Shown here in pieces: positions 18,493 to 27,630 of a stretch of DNA of 64,000 nucleotides; the first letter of the stretch is position 1, and each line of letters opens with the position of its first letter. Under the pieces are notes generated by a model. The model searched no databases. It was not told where the DNA came from and was given only the letters and a program-made list of their open reading frames with translations. The position numbers and the translations under genes are program-made. Where the stretch lies: positions 186,001-250,000 of the forward strand of contig NZ_MU158697.1 of assembly GCF_015210005.1 (NCBI RefSeq), written 5' to 3'. This DNA comes from Sphingobacterium hungaricum (GTDB lineage: Bacteria > Bacteroidota > Bacteroidia > Sphingobacteriales > Sphingobacteriaceae).

Positions 18493-21400
18493 TTAGAATC
18501 CAATATTTAAACCTACAGACCATGATTGAGTGCGCGGATAAAATCCACGTCCATCAATTCCTGAATCGAATCCTGTATCCTGTAACTCTGGATCTAAGCC
18601 TGAATAACTAGTAAATGTTGCTATATTTCTCGCCGTTAAGAATACATACATGTTGCGTACATAATTCGTTTTTAAATTAAAATTGTATCCTAACGTAATG
18701 TTGTCCAATTTCACAAACGATCCATTTTCTAAATAGTAATCAGAGAATTGAGGATCATCATTAATGCCAGCATTAGAAGTAAAAGCACTTTCGAATACAT
18801 TATTAGGCAACCATTTTTGATTCCCAAAAAACATATCTGCAGTATTTAAGATATCATATTTAAATTTACCGCGTAAGAATACCGTTAAATCAAAACCTTT
18901 GTAAGAGAATCTATTCGATAAAGAAGCTTGGAATTTAGGAACCCCATTTCCGATATAGGTTAAATCGTTTTCATTGATTTCACCAGCGTAAGCTGTAGAT
19001 CCATCAGCTTTGAAAAACAACCATTTTCCTTCATCATCGAATCCAGCAAAGCGTTTACCGTAAAACGAGCCCACTTCTCCGCCTTCTTCTAAACGAATCG
19101 CGTTACCTAAATTACCTGGAGAAGGCAATCCGCCAAATTCTAAGAAATCACTTCTAAAGCGATCATTGGACATGGTTACCAATTTGTTTTTTTGATAATT
19201 ACCCGTAAAATCTACATTCCATTGGAAATGCTCTTTTCTAATTGGGATACCTGATAATTGAAGTTCAACACCTCTATTATCAACTTCACCAACATTAAAC
19301 CAAATATTTGAAGCTACGTATGCTGGTTGCTGAGCAACATAATTATATAAGATATCCGTTGTTTTGCGAATATAAAAATCCAACGCACCGGTCAATCTGT
19401 TATTGAATAACCCGAAATCCACACCAAGGTTTGTTTCAGCTTTTTGTTCCCATTTTAAATCTGGGTTAGGATTAGTTGAAGGTCCATAAGTTTGGTAATA
19501 AACACCATTCTGAGGATAAACACCACCAGTTCCTAATAAGATTAACGATTGGTAATTAGAAAAACCATCTTCACCATTATTTACCCCTTGATTTCCTGTT
19601 ACACCATAACCTGCTCTTAACCTTAAGTTGTTAACGATGTTTTTGTTTGTAAAAAACTCTTCGTTAGTTATTGTCCAACCTGCTGAAATTGCTGGGAAAT
19701 TACCCCATTTATTATTTGTACCGAAACGAGTTGAGCCTTCTCTTCTCATAATAGCACTAATGAAATAGCGGTCGTCGTAATTATAGTTTACACGTCCAAA
19801 GAAAGCAATTAGTTTATTGTCTTCTTTGAAAGAGTTCATTCCTGGTCTTGGTAACTGGTCATTCGTTAATGCTGTTCCAGCTCCCATATTCCAATCCAAA
19901 AACGCATCATTTGTAAATCCATTATTGGACATATCAAATGATTCCAATGCATTGTATTGGTAACTATAGCCTAATAATCCAGTTAAATTATGCTTTTCAT
20001 TGAATGTTTTGTTATAATCAATTGTCGTTTCAAATGTTTGAGACCAAGTTAAATGATTGCCTTTGTAAGCATAAGCCATTCCTTGATAATCCGAATTTGG
20101 TCTTTGGTCCCAATCGTTGATTGATCTGTATTGGCGGTCATTGTACTGATTTCTTAAGTACGATCCGAAAGCTGAAATGCTCAACGGTTCGATGATCTGC
20201 AATTTTAAACGTGCATCCCCTGAAAATGTAGATTGATCTCTCTCTTCAATTCTGTTTTCCAATCGAGCTAATGGATTAAAATTATTATATCCTTGAGTTT
20301 CTAAAAATGTTCCATCAGGATTGTAAATAGCTGCAGTCGGGTTGCGTTGAATAGCTTGTTCAAAATACTCCGTTTTTCCACCTAGTAAATTGGCTTTGTT
20401 AAAGTTTGCCGCAATATTTGTTGCAAACGTCAAGCGATCTTGCAATCCAGTTTGCGTAAAGTTTAACCGTCCACCAAATTGCTCTCTGCCATTTTGCTTA
20501 GCTATACCTTGTGCATCTTCATAATTTATCGAAGCTCTGTATGTTGAATTTTCTCCACCACCACTCGCTGAGAAATTATGGAAATGAGAGAAATTATCTT
20601 TATTGATTAGTTCATCATACAAATCTGTTGAAGCTCCCAAATCTAAATCCGGCTTGTTCTGGCCCTCGACAACATAGCTTCTGAATTGATCAGCAGAAAG
20701 CATAGTCGGTCTTCTGTCTACAAACTCGCGCTGTCCATAAGTTTGATAATCAAATTGAGATACTCCAGCTTTACCTTTTTTAGTCGTAATCAAGATAACA
20801 CCTCCGTTACCGCGAGTACCATAGATCGCAGCCGCAGAACCATCTTTCAGCACATCAAACGATTCGATGTCTCCTTGCTTGATTAAATCCAGACTCCCTC
20901 CGGGGATACCATCGATAACGATTAAAGGAGAGTTGCCACCAGAAAGAGAAGCCATACCGCGAAGCTGAATGCTTGTTCCAGAATTTGGATTGCTTCCTTG
21001 AGTTCTTGTTACATTTAAACCGGCAACTTTACCCTGGATCAAATCCATCGGGCTACGCATTCCTCCCTGATTAAAATCTTTTTCTTTTACAGAAGCAACT
21101 GCTGAAGTTACTTCGCTTCTTCTTTGCGAACCGTATCCCATTACAACGACTTCGTCTATAGCTTCTTGTGAACTTACTAAAGAGATATCAACGGTGCTTG
21201 CAGTTACTGGAATTTCTCTCGTCGTGTATCCAATATAATTGACGACAAGTACGTCACCTGTTTTTGCTTGAATTGTAAATGCTCCCAACACATCAGTCTG
21301 GGTACTGACATCGGAATCTTTCACTTGGATTGTCGCACCGACAATAAATCCGCCAGTTGACGAATCGGTAACTTTACCAGTAACTGTTTCTTGTTTTGCT

Positions 21401-21534
21401 TGTTGTGAGCTTGTTGGTTTTCCTTCGAGAAAATTGCTTTTTGCGAAAACTTGATTACCTGAAAGTAAAAAAGTTGGCAAGACCCAAAAAAGCATGCGCT
21501 TGCTCTTCCGGATGCAAAAGTAGTTTTTGATCAT
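18493..21534 (-). CDS. SusC/RagA-family TonB-linked outer-membrane transporter (second pair)
   Basis: Protein of 1013 residues with an N-terminal hydrophobic export segment ending 'GNQVFA', a carboxypeptidase-regulatory-like domain ('GKVTDSSTGGFIVGATI'), the TonB-box segment 'IDEVVVMGYGSQRR', a plug ending 'GTRGNGGVILITTKKG', and a beta-barrel ending 'WSVGLNIGF'. The N-terminus carries an unusual charged stretch (KNYFCIRKSKR) before the hydrophobic core, so a start at the internal Met14 is possible. There is no STN domain. It forms a two-gene operon with the SusD gene downstream, and is strongly diverged from the other SusC here. Confidence 0.9.
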   Translation of the reverse strand: MIKNYFCIRKSKRMLFWVLPTFLLSGNQVFAKSNFLEGKPTSSQQAKQETVTGKVTDSSTGGFIVGATIQVKDSDVSTQTDVLGAFTIQAKTGDVLVVNYIGYTTREIPVTASTVDISLVSSQEAIDEVVVMGYGSQRRSEVTSAVASVKEKDFNQGGMRSPMDLIQGKVAGLNVTRTQGSNPNSGTSIQLRGMASLSGGNSPLIVIDGIPGGSLDLIKQGDIESFDVLKDGSAAAIYGTRGNGGVILITTKKGKAGVSQFDYQTYGQREFVDRRPTMLSADQFRSYVVEGQNKPDLDLGASTDLYDELINKDNFSHFHNFSASGGGENSTYRASINYEDAQGIAKQNGREQFGGRLNFTQTGLQDRLTFATNIAANFNKANLLGGKTEYFEQAIQRNPTAAIYNPDGTFLETQGYNNFNPLARLENRIEERDQSTFSGDARLKLQIIEPLSISAFGSYLRNQYNDRQYRSINDWDQRPNSDYQGMAYAYKGNHLTWSQTFETTIDYNKTFNEKHNLTGLLGYSYQYNALESFDMSNNGFTNDAFLDWNMGAGTALTNDQLPRPGMNSFKEDNKLIAFFGRVNYNYDDRYFISAIMRREGSTRFGTNNKWGNFPAISAGWTITNEEFFTNKNIVNNLRLRAGYGVTGNQGVNNGEDGFSNYQSLILLGTGGVYPQNGVYYQTYGPSTNPNPDLKWEQKAETNLGVDFGLFNNRLTGALDFYIRKTTDILYNYVAQQPAYVASNIWFNVGEVDNRGVELQLSGIPIRKEHFQWNVDFTGNYQKNKLVTMSNDRFRSDFLEFGGLPSPGNLGNAIRLEEGGEVGSFYGKRFAGFDDEGKWLFFKADGSTAYAGEINENDLTYIGNGVPKFQASLSNRFSYKGFDLTVFLRGKFKYDILNTADMFFGNQKWLPNNVFESAFTSNAGINDDPQFSDYYLENGSFVKLDNITLGYNFNLKTNYVRNMYVFLTARNIATFTSYSGLDPELQDTGFDSGIDGRGFYPRTQSWSVGLNIGF

Positions 21535-21749
21535 ATACGTATTAGTTTAGTTTTAGTCGTTTTAAGTTTGTAAAAGATTAATGCTAAATCGTTTTATTAA
21601 CAGTTTATAGTAGTCGATAAATATGCAATCTCCTGAATTCTCAATCTCGAAGTTATTAAAATATATTTCGGTATTTTATAATTCTTAAGATTTTATTTTC
21701 AAAATATTTTGTTAAATATTCGTTAAAAATGTAAATTTTATACTACAAA

Positions 21750-21779
21750 AAAAGAGCTTTCATTTCTGAAAGCTCTTTT
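21750..21779 (-). terminator. Terminator of the GMC oxidoreductase operon
   Basis: AAAAGAGCTTTCA (21750-21762) and TGAAAGCTCTTTT (21767-21779) form a perfect 13-bp stem with a TTTC loop, directly after the GMC gene on the - strand. It separates that operon from the SusC/D pair. The rest of 21535-21803 is A/T-rich, with no gene seen. Confidence 0.85.
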
Positions 21780-21803
21780 AACTATTCGTTAAATTACTGA
21801 AAA

Positions 21804-23519
21804 CTAAATGTTTCCCTTCTGCAATTCGCTCACGGCATAATCAACAGTTCGGGCCGCAAAAGCCATGTAAGTTAGTGAAGGATTTTGTGTAGATGTCGAT
21901 GTCATCGCCGCTCCGTCTGTAACAAAAACATTTTTACAAGCATGCATTTGATTCCATTTATTGAGGACAGAAGTCTTCGGATCCAATCCCATTCGCACGC
22001 CGCCCATTTCATGAATATCTAGTCCTGGAGCCTGTGAACTTTCATTTCTGCTAATGTTCGTAAATCCAGCTTCGGTGAACATCTCTTCCATGGTGTCCAA
22101 ATAGTCTTTTTTCATTTTGGCATCATTGTCATCATAGTCAACAGAAATCTTCAATTGAGGAATTCCCCATTCATCCTTCTTGCTTTGATCCAAGGCGACA
22201 GAATTACTCTCCTTTGGAATTGTTTCGCCCATCATGTGTGAACCTACGCCCCAGTTCTGTAATTTTGGGTTCAACAAAGATTCTTTTAAATCAGTTCCTA
22301 AACCTGACTGATCAGAATTTGAACTTCTCCAAGCGCTAAAGCCTGCGGCATAACCTCTTAAATAATCCGTTTCTTGTTTATGCAGATTTCGAAAACGAGG
22401 GATATAACCACCTCCGGCAGGATTTCTGCCATCCGTTTTGTAATCTTTATACCCTTCATATTCTCCATAAATTCGCGCACTGTAATTATGAAATGCGACA
22501 TATTTTCCTAGCGTTTCGCTGTCATTTCCAAGTCCATTAGGAAAACGGGACGATTTGGAGTTTAGCAAAATCAGGTTTGTATTCAGCGCAGCTGCATTCA
22601 CAAAAATAATTTTTGCATAAAAATCAATCTCCTCTTTCGTATTCCGGTCAATAACCCGAACTCCTACAGCTTTGCCTTTTTGTTCGTCATATAAAACGGA
22701 ATGAACAACAGAATCAGGCCGCAAAGTCATGTTTCCAGTTTTCGCTGCCCATGGCAATGTAGAAGCATTGGAACTAAAATACCCTCCAAATGGACAGCCA
22801 CGTTGGCATAAAGTACGGTTTTGGCACTGTACGCGCCCCTGATCCAAGTGAATTTGGTTTGGTTTTGATAAATGCGCGCAACGAGCTGAAATCACTTTTC
22901 GGCTTGGATATTTGGTTTCCATCTTTTGCTTGAAATATTTCTCAACAATATTTAATGGATAACCTGGCAAGAATTCGCCATCTGGCAATTCCGGAAGTCC
23001 GTCTTTGTCTCCAGCAATACCTGCAAACCGTTCGACATAATCATACCATGGCTTTAAATCCGCATAACGAATTGGCCAATCTACCGCAAAATTGTCTCTT
23101 GCTGGACCATCAAAATCAAAGTCAGACCAGCGTTGTGTTTGCCGAGCCCATAGCAATGATTTTCCTCCAACCTGATATCCTCTGATCCAATCAAATGGTT
23201 TCTCCTGAACATATGGATGTTCTGTATCCTTCACAAAGAAATGCGCCGCATCTTCGTGAAATGCATAACAGCGATTGACGATTGGGTTTTCTTGCTGAAT
23301 TTTATAGGGCATTTCATTGCGATGCTCAAATTGCCAAGGATACAAATTCGTCGTCGGGTAATCTTTGATGTGCTGCACATCACGGCCACGTTCGAGTACT
23401 AAGGTTTTTAAGCCCTTCTCGCAAAGTTCCTTTGCTGCCCAGCCGCCACTGATGCCTGACCCAACAACAATGGCATCATATGTTCTATTTTTTTCAGAAT
23501 CAATATTTAAATTCGCCAT
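21804..23519 (-). CDS. GMC-family FAD oxidoreductase, gluconate/glycoside dehydrogenase type
   Basis: Protein of 571 residues with an N-terminal FAD-binding motif 'VVGSGISGGWAAKEL' (GxGxxGG), 'GGKSLLWARQTQRWSDFDF' in the substrate/FAD region, and the C-terminal GMC_oxred_C block with 'HEMGGVRMG' and 'TDGAAMTSTSTQNPSLTYM', holding the catalytic His and Asn. It has no signal peptide of its own. The preceding gene encodes the small subunit with an export signal, so the pair probably moves out together by a hitch-hiker route. Related pairs oxidise sugars, for example gluconate 2-dehydrogenase and glucoside 3-dehydrogenase. No cytochrome c subunit gene is adjacent. The sugar substrate is unknown. 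Confidence 0.8.
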   Translation of the reverse strand: MANLNIDSEKNRTYDAIVVGSGISGGWAAKELCEKGLKTLVLERGRDVQHIKDYPTTNLYPWQFEHRNEMPYKIQQENPIVNRCYAFHEDAAHFFVKDTEHPYVQEKPFDWIRGYQVGGKSLLWARQTQRWSDFDFDGPARDNFAVDWPIRYADLKPWYDYVERFAGIAGDKDGLPELPDGEFLPGYPLNIVEKYFKQKMETKYPSRKVISARCAHLSKPNQIHLDQGRVQCQNRTLCQRGCPFGGYFSSNASTLPWAAKTGNMTLRPDSVVHSVLYDEQKGKAVGVRVIDRNTKEEIDFYAKIIFVNAAALNTNLILLNSKSSRFPNGLGNDSETLGKYVAFHNYSARIYGEYEGYKDYKTDGRNPAGGGYIPRFRNLHKQETDYLRGYAAGFSAWRSSNSDQSGLGTDLKESLLNPKLQNWGVGSHMMGETIPKESNSVALDQSKKDEWGIPQLKISVDYDDNDAKMKKDYLDTMEEMFTEAGFTNISRNESSQAPGLDIHEMGGVRMGLDPKTSVLNKWNQMHACKNVFVTDGAAMTSTSTQNPSLTYMAFAARTVDYAVSELQKGNI

Positions 23520-23522
23520 TGT

Positions 23523-24002
23523 TTATGCTTCAATTTTTAAAGCCCCATTGTATCTCGCTGGAACCAATTCGTAAATTAATTTATTTTTCATCACATATTC
23601 GGAATTTAAATATCCCTGAATCGTACGCTTTTTAACTAAGGATAAGAAAGAATCATCAGCAGGAAGATTTTTCAGGTACTCCTGAATTTCCGATGTCGTT
23701 TTTCCCTTCTGAGATTTTGCATTTTTCAAGCCGTCTAAAAATCTCTTCTGATCTTCTGGGCCATGGCAATCATCAACCATTTTCAACACAAACAAATGAA
23801 GGTTCAATTCCCTTGCTCCCGGGCTATCCGTTTTCGGTATAATGGCCTCAACAACATTTCCCAACACATCTTCTTCCTCAGCAGACACATCAATATTTGC
23901 AAGTTCTATAGAGGCTTTGTTTCTATCCGAACTACAAGAGGAAGCAATCATCATTCCACCAGCTATAATAAAAAGCTGCTGTATTGCGGTTCTTCTATTC
24001 AT
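23523..24002 (-). CDS. Gluconate 2-dehydrogenase subunit 3-type small subunit
   Basis: Protein of 159 residues beginning 'MNRRTAIQQLFIIAGG', a twin-arginine-like signal, followed by a possible lipobox ASSC (Cys23). The rest fits the small PF13618 subunit ('VVEAIIPKTDSPGARE', then 'VKKRTIQGYLNSEYV'). In this family the small subunit carries the Tat signal and escorts the FAD subunit to the periplasm. It is separated from the GMC gene by 3 bases. Membrane anchoring through the lipid is inferred. Confidence 0.75.
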   Translation of the reverse strand: MNRRTAIQQLFIIAGGMMIASSCSSDRNKASIELANIDVSAEEEDVLGNVVEAIIPKTDSPGARELNLHLFVLKMVDDCHGPEDQKRFLDGLKNAKSQKGKTTSEIQEYLKNLPADDSFLSLVKKRTIQGYLNSEYVMKNKLIYELVPARYNGALKIEA

Positions 24003-24056
24003 AATTTATTATTATTCTAGAATCTAAAGTACAAATTTTCTATAAATTAAGCGGAA

Positions 24057-24704
24057 CTAAATCGTTTTTAGCAAATCTTTAAGTGAGCTTAAAATCTCTG
24101 TCTTTCCGCTCAACCTATCTTGCTGTGATTCTTGTACGCTGACCACAAAACAAGCGATTCCAGCGGCCGTAGCCGAGGCAAATCCGGTCGACGTATCTTC
24201 GACAGCCACGATTGAATCTTTCGGCAAATTAAGTTTATGGATCGCTTTTAGATAAGGCTCTGGATCAGGTTTTGGAGATTCAACATCTTCTCTGGTCACA
24301 AAAAAATCAAAATAACCAAGTAGTTGATGATGGCCAAGAACCGTATCTACGGTACTTTTATAACTCGATGTGACAAGCCCGATTTGCTTACCTTCATTTT
24401 TCAAAAATTGTAAAATCTCTTTCGCAAAAGGCATCAGCTGAATCGTCTTCATATCCGCGTCTGCATAACTTTTACGAGTCTCCGCCCACAGAAAATCTCG
24501 ATTGACGTCCACATACCAACGGTCTTTTAACATCGAAATATTATGGTCCAATGTGTGTCCCGCAAAAATGTTTAACCAATCTTTGAAATCAATTTCAATA
24601 GCAAATTCTCTTTTAAGAATCGGTGACCAGCTAGAAAAATAAAAAAGTTCTGAATCAATCAATGTTCCATCTAGATCAAAAAGAACAGCTTTGGTTGTCG
24701 ACAT
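24057..24704 (-). CDS. HAD-superfamily phosphatase / phosphoglucomutase-like
   Basis: Protein of 215 residues with HAD motif I FDLDGTLIDSE (nucleophile Asp10, acid/base Asp12), motif II 'GLVTSS', a motif III Lys in 'SPKPDPEPYLKA', and motif IV 'VAVEDTSTG'. The helical cap between motifs I and II resembles beta-phosphoglucomutase or sugar-phosphate phosphatases. Cytosolic. It is divergent from the FAH-family gene. The exact substrate cannot be read from sequence. Confidence 0.8.
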   Translation of the reverse strand: MSTTKAVLFDLDGTLIDSELFYFSSWSPILKREFAIEIDFKDWLNIFAGHTLDHNISMLKDRWYVDVNRDFLWAETRKSYADADMKTIQLMPFAKEILQFLKNEGKQIGLVTSSYKSTVDTVLGHHQLLGYFDFFVTREDVESPKPDPEPYLKAIHKLNLPKDSIVAVEDTSTGFASATAAGIACFVVSVQESQQDRLSGKTEILSSLKDLLKTI

Positions 24705-24795
24705 ATGTTTAATTTTAGCACGAAACTAAGCATTATTTTGGCGAGAAAATCCATCCTGTTTATTTTGGTTATATTTGTTAATAAATTTTATTGTT

Positions 24796-25407
24796 ATGAA
24801 AATAATTGCCGTTGGCAGAAACTATATCGATCACGCGAAAGAACTAAACAATCCTGTACCCGAAAAACCTGTTATTTTTATGAAACCGGATACAGCTTTG
24901 TTGAAAGAAAACAAAGATTTTTACTACCCAGAATTTTCAAAAGATATCCATTATGAAGTAGAAGTTGTTATTCGCATTTGTAAAGAAGGCAAACATGTTG
25001 CTAAAAAATTTGCGTCAAATTATTATGATGCCATTGGTTTAGGAATCGATTTTACAGCAAGAGATATTCAACAACAGCATAAAGAAAAAGGCCTGCCTTG
25101 GGAATTGGCAAAAGCGTTCGACCATTCCGCAGTGTGCAGCGAATTATTCCCGAAAGAAAATTTTTCAGATATTAATAACCTACCTTTTTCTTTAAAGAAA
25201 AATCAAGAAGTTGTCCAAGAAGGCAATACAGGATCTTTGATATTTGATTATGACACGTTGATTAGTTTTATCAGTTCGTACATTACCTTAAGAAAAGGGG
25301 ACCTAATCTATACGGGAACGCCGGCAGGTGTTGGGTCAATAACCATAGGTGATAAATTTGAAGGTTTTTTAGAAAACAAAAACGTTTTCACTTGCATTAT
25401 TAAGTAA
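24796..25407 (+). CDS. Fumarylacetoacetate hydrolase-family protein
   Basis: Protein of 203 residues from the ATG at 24796; an in-frame start at 24775 would add seven residues with no family match. The FAH fold is shown by 'IIAVGRNYIDHAKELN', the metal-binding pair in 'HYEVEVVIRI', 'GIDFTARDIQ', 'EGNTGSLIFDYDTLI' and 'GDLIYTGTPAGVG'. The short single-domain form resembles acylpyruvases and oxaloacetate decarboxylases (FAHD1/YcgM). A TATATTTG box lies at 24770-24777. The stop and the next start overlap as TAATG, so it is coupled to the peptidase gene. Confidence 0.82.
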   Translation: MKIIAVGRNYIDHAKELNNPVPEKPVIFMKPDTALLKENKDFYYPEFSKDIHYEVEVVIRICKEGKHVAKKFASNYYDAIGLGIDFTARDIQQQHKEKGLPWELAKAFDHSAVCSELFPKENFSDINNLPFSLKKNQEVVQEGNTGSLIFDYDTLISFISSYITLRKGDLIYTGTPAGVGSITIGDKFEGFLENKNVFTCIIK

Positions 25408-27131
25408 TGAAGAAAATTATTTTTTTATCCGTTTTGGCTTTAAGCGCTATAGTAGAAGTCAAAGCTCAAAACAATAACATCATCACCAATCGGAATTACC
25501 CACAAACTTACTTCCGAAATCCGCTGAATATCAAACCTGATGCCTCGGGAACTTTTGGCGAATTGCGTTCGACACATTTTCATGCTGGTGATGATTATCG
25601 TACTCAACAAAAAATTGGACTTCCATTGCATGCGGCTGCCGATGGTTTTGTTTCTAGAGTCCGCGTTCAAATTGGCGGTGGTGGAAATTCCGTGTACATC
25701 GATCATCCGAATGGATTTACAACGGTTTATCTGCATATGGACAAATTTAATGACGAGCTCACAAACATTGTAAAAGCCGAACAATATAAGCAAGAACGTT
25801 TTGATGTAGATTTGATGTTGACAGCTCCGCAAGTTAAGTTGACAAAAGGCCAATACATTGGAAATGCAGGAAATACAGGCGCTTCTGGAGGTCCGCATCT
25901 TCATTTTGAAATTCGTGACACCAAAACGCAAAGGCCTCTGAATACACAGCTTTTTGGGTTGCACTTCGAAGATACCGTAAATCCAACCATACAGGGTCTG
26001 ACGGTATACGACTTACATGACTCCATCTTTAATGAAGGTACTCCACGCAGAAACCAGACTTTAAAATTTATCCGTTCAGGAATGTATTCGCTATCGAGCG
26101 CAAGCCCAATCTCAGTCAACGGAAAATTTGGATTAGGCATTAATGCTGTGGATAAACATTCCATTTCGGGGTTCACAAATGGTGTATATTCTATCGAGCT
26201 TTTCCTTGACGGAAATGTTGTTTCAACAGTTTTGTTCGAGGAACTAGATTTCAATACTGGCCGGTCTATACATTCTTATATTGACTACCCGCATTTTAAA
26301 AAAACAAAAGGAAAAATTCAGAAAAGTTTTAAGGATCCAAATAATCCAACCAATATTTTTCATGCTTTGCAAGAGAACGGCGTTATTGAATTGAAGGATA
26401 GCGAAGTGCATGATGTAAAATACGTGGTGAAGGACGTTCATGGGAACTGCAGTGAGTTAAATTTCAAAGTGCAAAACAATGTATCTTACAAGCCTAAAGC
26501 TAATCCGTTGACGGGTGTAAAGTTATTTGAATACCAAAAAGAAAACAATTTTTCAAACGATAACATCAAGATTGAGATGCCTAAAAATGTGCTCTACGAC
26601 CATGTCGATTTTCACTATTATGAATCGCCAAAAACGGCAAATAGCTATTCATCGATCCACAAAGTGCATAACAACTTGACCGCATTATTCAGCACGTATA
26701 ACTTGAGTATCCGTCCAACCCATTTGCCTTCACATCTTCAAAGCAAAGCGTTAATTGCCTCCATAGAAAATGGAGCTGAAGGAGGAAAATTTGAGAATGG
26801 CTGGGTGACTGTCAATACGAGAAATTTTGGGAGTTTTTATGTAGCCGTTGATAGCATCGCTCCGTCCATAACATCAAGAAATCTGACGAATGGAAAGAAT
26901 GTTGCTGCGCAATCCAAAATTGATTTTACGATTTCGGATAATTTCTCTGGAATTCAATCATTTTATGGATACATCGATGGGAAATGGGTTTTAATGGAAT
27001 ATGACCCTAAAAACCGGCATGTTTGGCATCGATTTGAATCGTCCTTAGCCAAAGGCGAACATACGTTCAAATTAATTGTGAAGGATTGGAAAGACAATGA
27101 AAAGGTTTTTGAAGCAAAATTTATTAGATAA
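25407..27131 (+). CDS. M23-family peptidase with long C-terminal extension
   Basis: Exported protein of 574 residues (signal peptide ending 'VEVKAQ', about residue 21). The M23 LytM fold near the N-terminus has Zn ligands His59 and Asp63 in 'THFHAGDDYRT' and the 'GGPHLHFEIRD' motif with His164/His166. The catalytic half is split by an insertion of about 40 residues (roughly 112-150). The C-terminal 350 residues form beta-rich, Ig-like segments of unknown role, including 'DSIAPSITSRNL' and 'ISDNFSGIQSFYGYIDGK'. It probably acts on cell-wall peptides in the periplasm. It starts within the FAH-gene stop, and bcp follows after 5 bases. Confidence 0.83.
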   Translation: MKKIIFLSVLALSAIVEVKAQNNNIITNRNYPQTYFRNPLNIKPDASGTFGELRSTHFHAGDDYRTQQKIGLPLHAAADGFVSRVRVQIGGGGNSVYIDHPNGFTTVYLHMDKFNDELTNIVKAEQYKQERFDVDLMLTAPQVKLTKGQYIGNAGNTGASGGPHLHFEIRDTKTQRPLNTQLFGLHFEDTVNPTIQGLTVYDLHDSIFNEGTPRRNQTLKFIRSGMYSLSSASPISVNGKFGLGINAVDKHSISGFTNGVYSIELFLDGNVVSTVLFEELDFNTGRSIHSYIDYPHFKKTKGKIQKSFKDPNNPTNIFHALQENGVIELKDSEVHDVKYVVKDVHGNCSELNFKVQNNVSYKPKANPLTGVKLFEYQKENNFSNDNIKIEMPKNVLYDHVDFHYYESPKTANSYSSIHKVHNNLTALFSTYNLSIRPTHLPSHLQSKALIASIENGAEGGKFENGWVTVNTRNFGSFYVAVDSIAPSITSRNLTNGKNVAAQSKIDFTISDNFSGIQSFYGYIDGKWVLMEYDPKNRHVWHRFESSLAKGEHTFKLIVKDWKDNEKVFEAKFIR

Positions 27132-27136
27132 ATAAT

Positions 27137-27601
27137 ATGGCAGAACTGCAAATTGGAGATCAAGCTCCAGAAATAAAAGCAAAGAATCAGTCTGGAGATA
27201 CAATCAAACTTTCAGACTTAAAAGGAAAAAAAGTTATTTTGTATTTCTATCCAAAAGACAACACGCCTGGCTGCACAACAGAAGCATGTAATTTCAGAGA
27301 TAATTATCAATCTTTATTAAATGATGGGTTTGAGGTTTTAGGCGTGAGCATTGATTCAGAACAATCACATCAGAAGTTTATATCGAAATTCGAACTACCT
27401 TTTAATCTTTTAGCAGATGAAGATCAGAAAATCGTTCAGGATTACGGTGTTTGGGTTGAGAAAAACATGTATGGCAAAAAATACATGGGAACTGCGCGCA
27501 CAACATTCGTCATTGACGAGAAAGGAAAAATCCAGCATATTCTGAAAAAAGTAGACAACAAAAACGCAACTCAACAAATTCGTGACTTGTTAGCCAAATA
27601 A
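27137..27601 (+). CDS. bcp: Thioredoxin-dependent thiol peroxidase (Bcp)
   Basis: Protein of 154 residues with the peroxiredoxin-Q/Bcp active site 'FYPKDNTPGCTTEACNF': peroxidatic Cys46 and resolving Cys51. Full length for the family (about 150-156). It reduces peroxides in the cytosol using thioredoxin. It follows the M23 peptidase gene by 5 bases. Confidence 0.9.
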   Translation: MAELQIGDQAPEIKAKNQSGDTIKLSDLKGKKVILYFYPKDNTPGCTTEACNFRDNYQSLLNDGFEVLGVSIDSEQSHQKFISKFELPFNLLADEDQKIVQDYGVWVEKNMYGKKYMGTARTTFVIDEKGKIQHILKKVDNKNATQQIRDLLAK

Positions 27602-27616
27602 GTCCTAATAATAATT

Positions 27617-27624
27617 TATATTTG
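27617..27624 (+). promoter_or_regulatory. Candidate -7 element of glyS (possible leaderless start)
   Basis: TATATTTG ends 6 bases before the glyS ATG at 27631. By the usual spacing, transcription would begin at or next to the ATG. No -33 element lies at the standard distance (the nearest TTG is at 27587-27589). Confidence 0.4.
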
Positions 27625-27630
27625 CCCGTT

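Noticed and set aside
13389..21534. Sigma/anti-sigma (FecI/FecR) control of the SusC genes
   Set aside because: Neither SusC has an N-terminal STN signalling domain and no FecI/FecR genes lie beside them.
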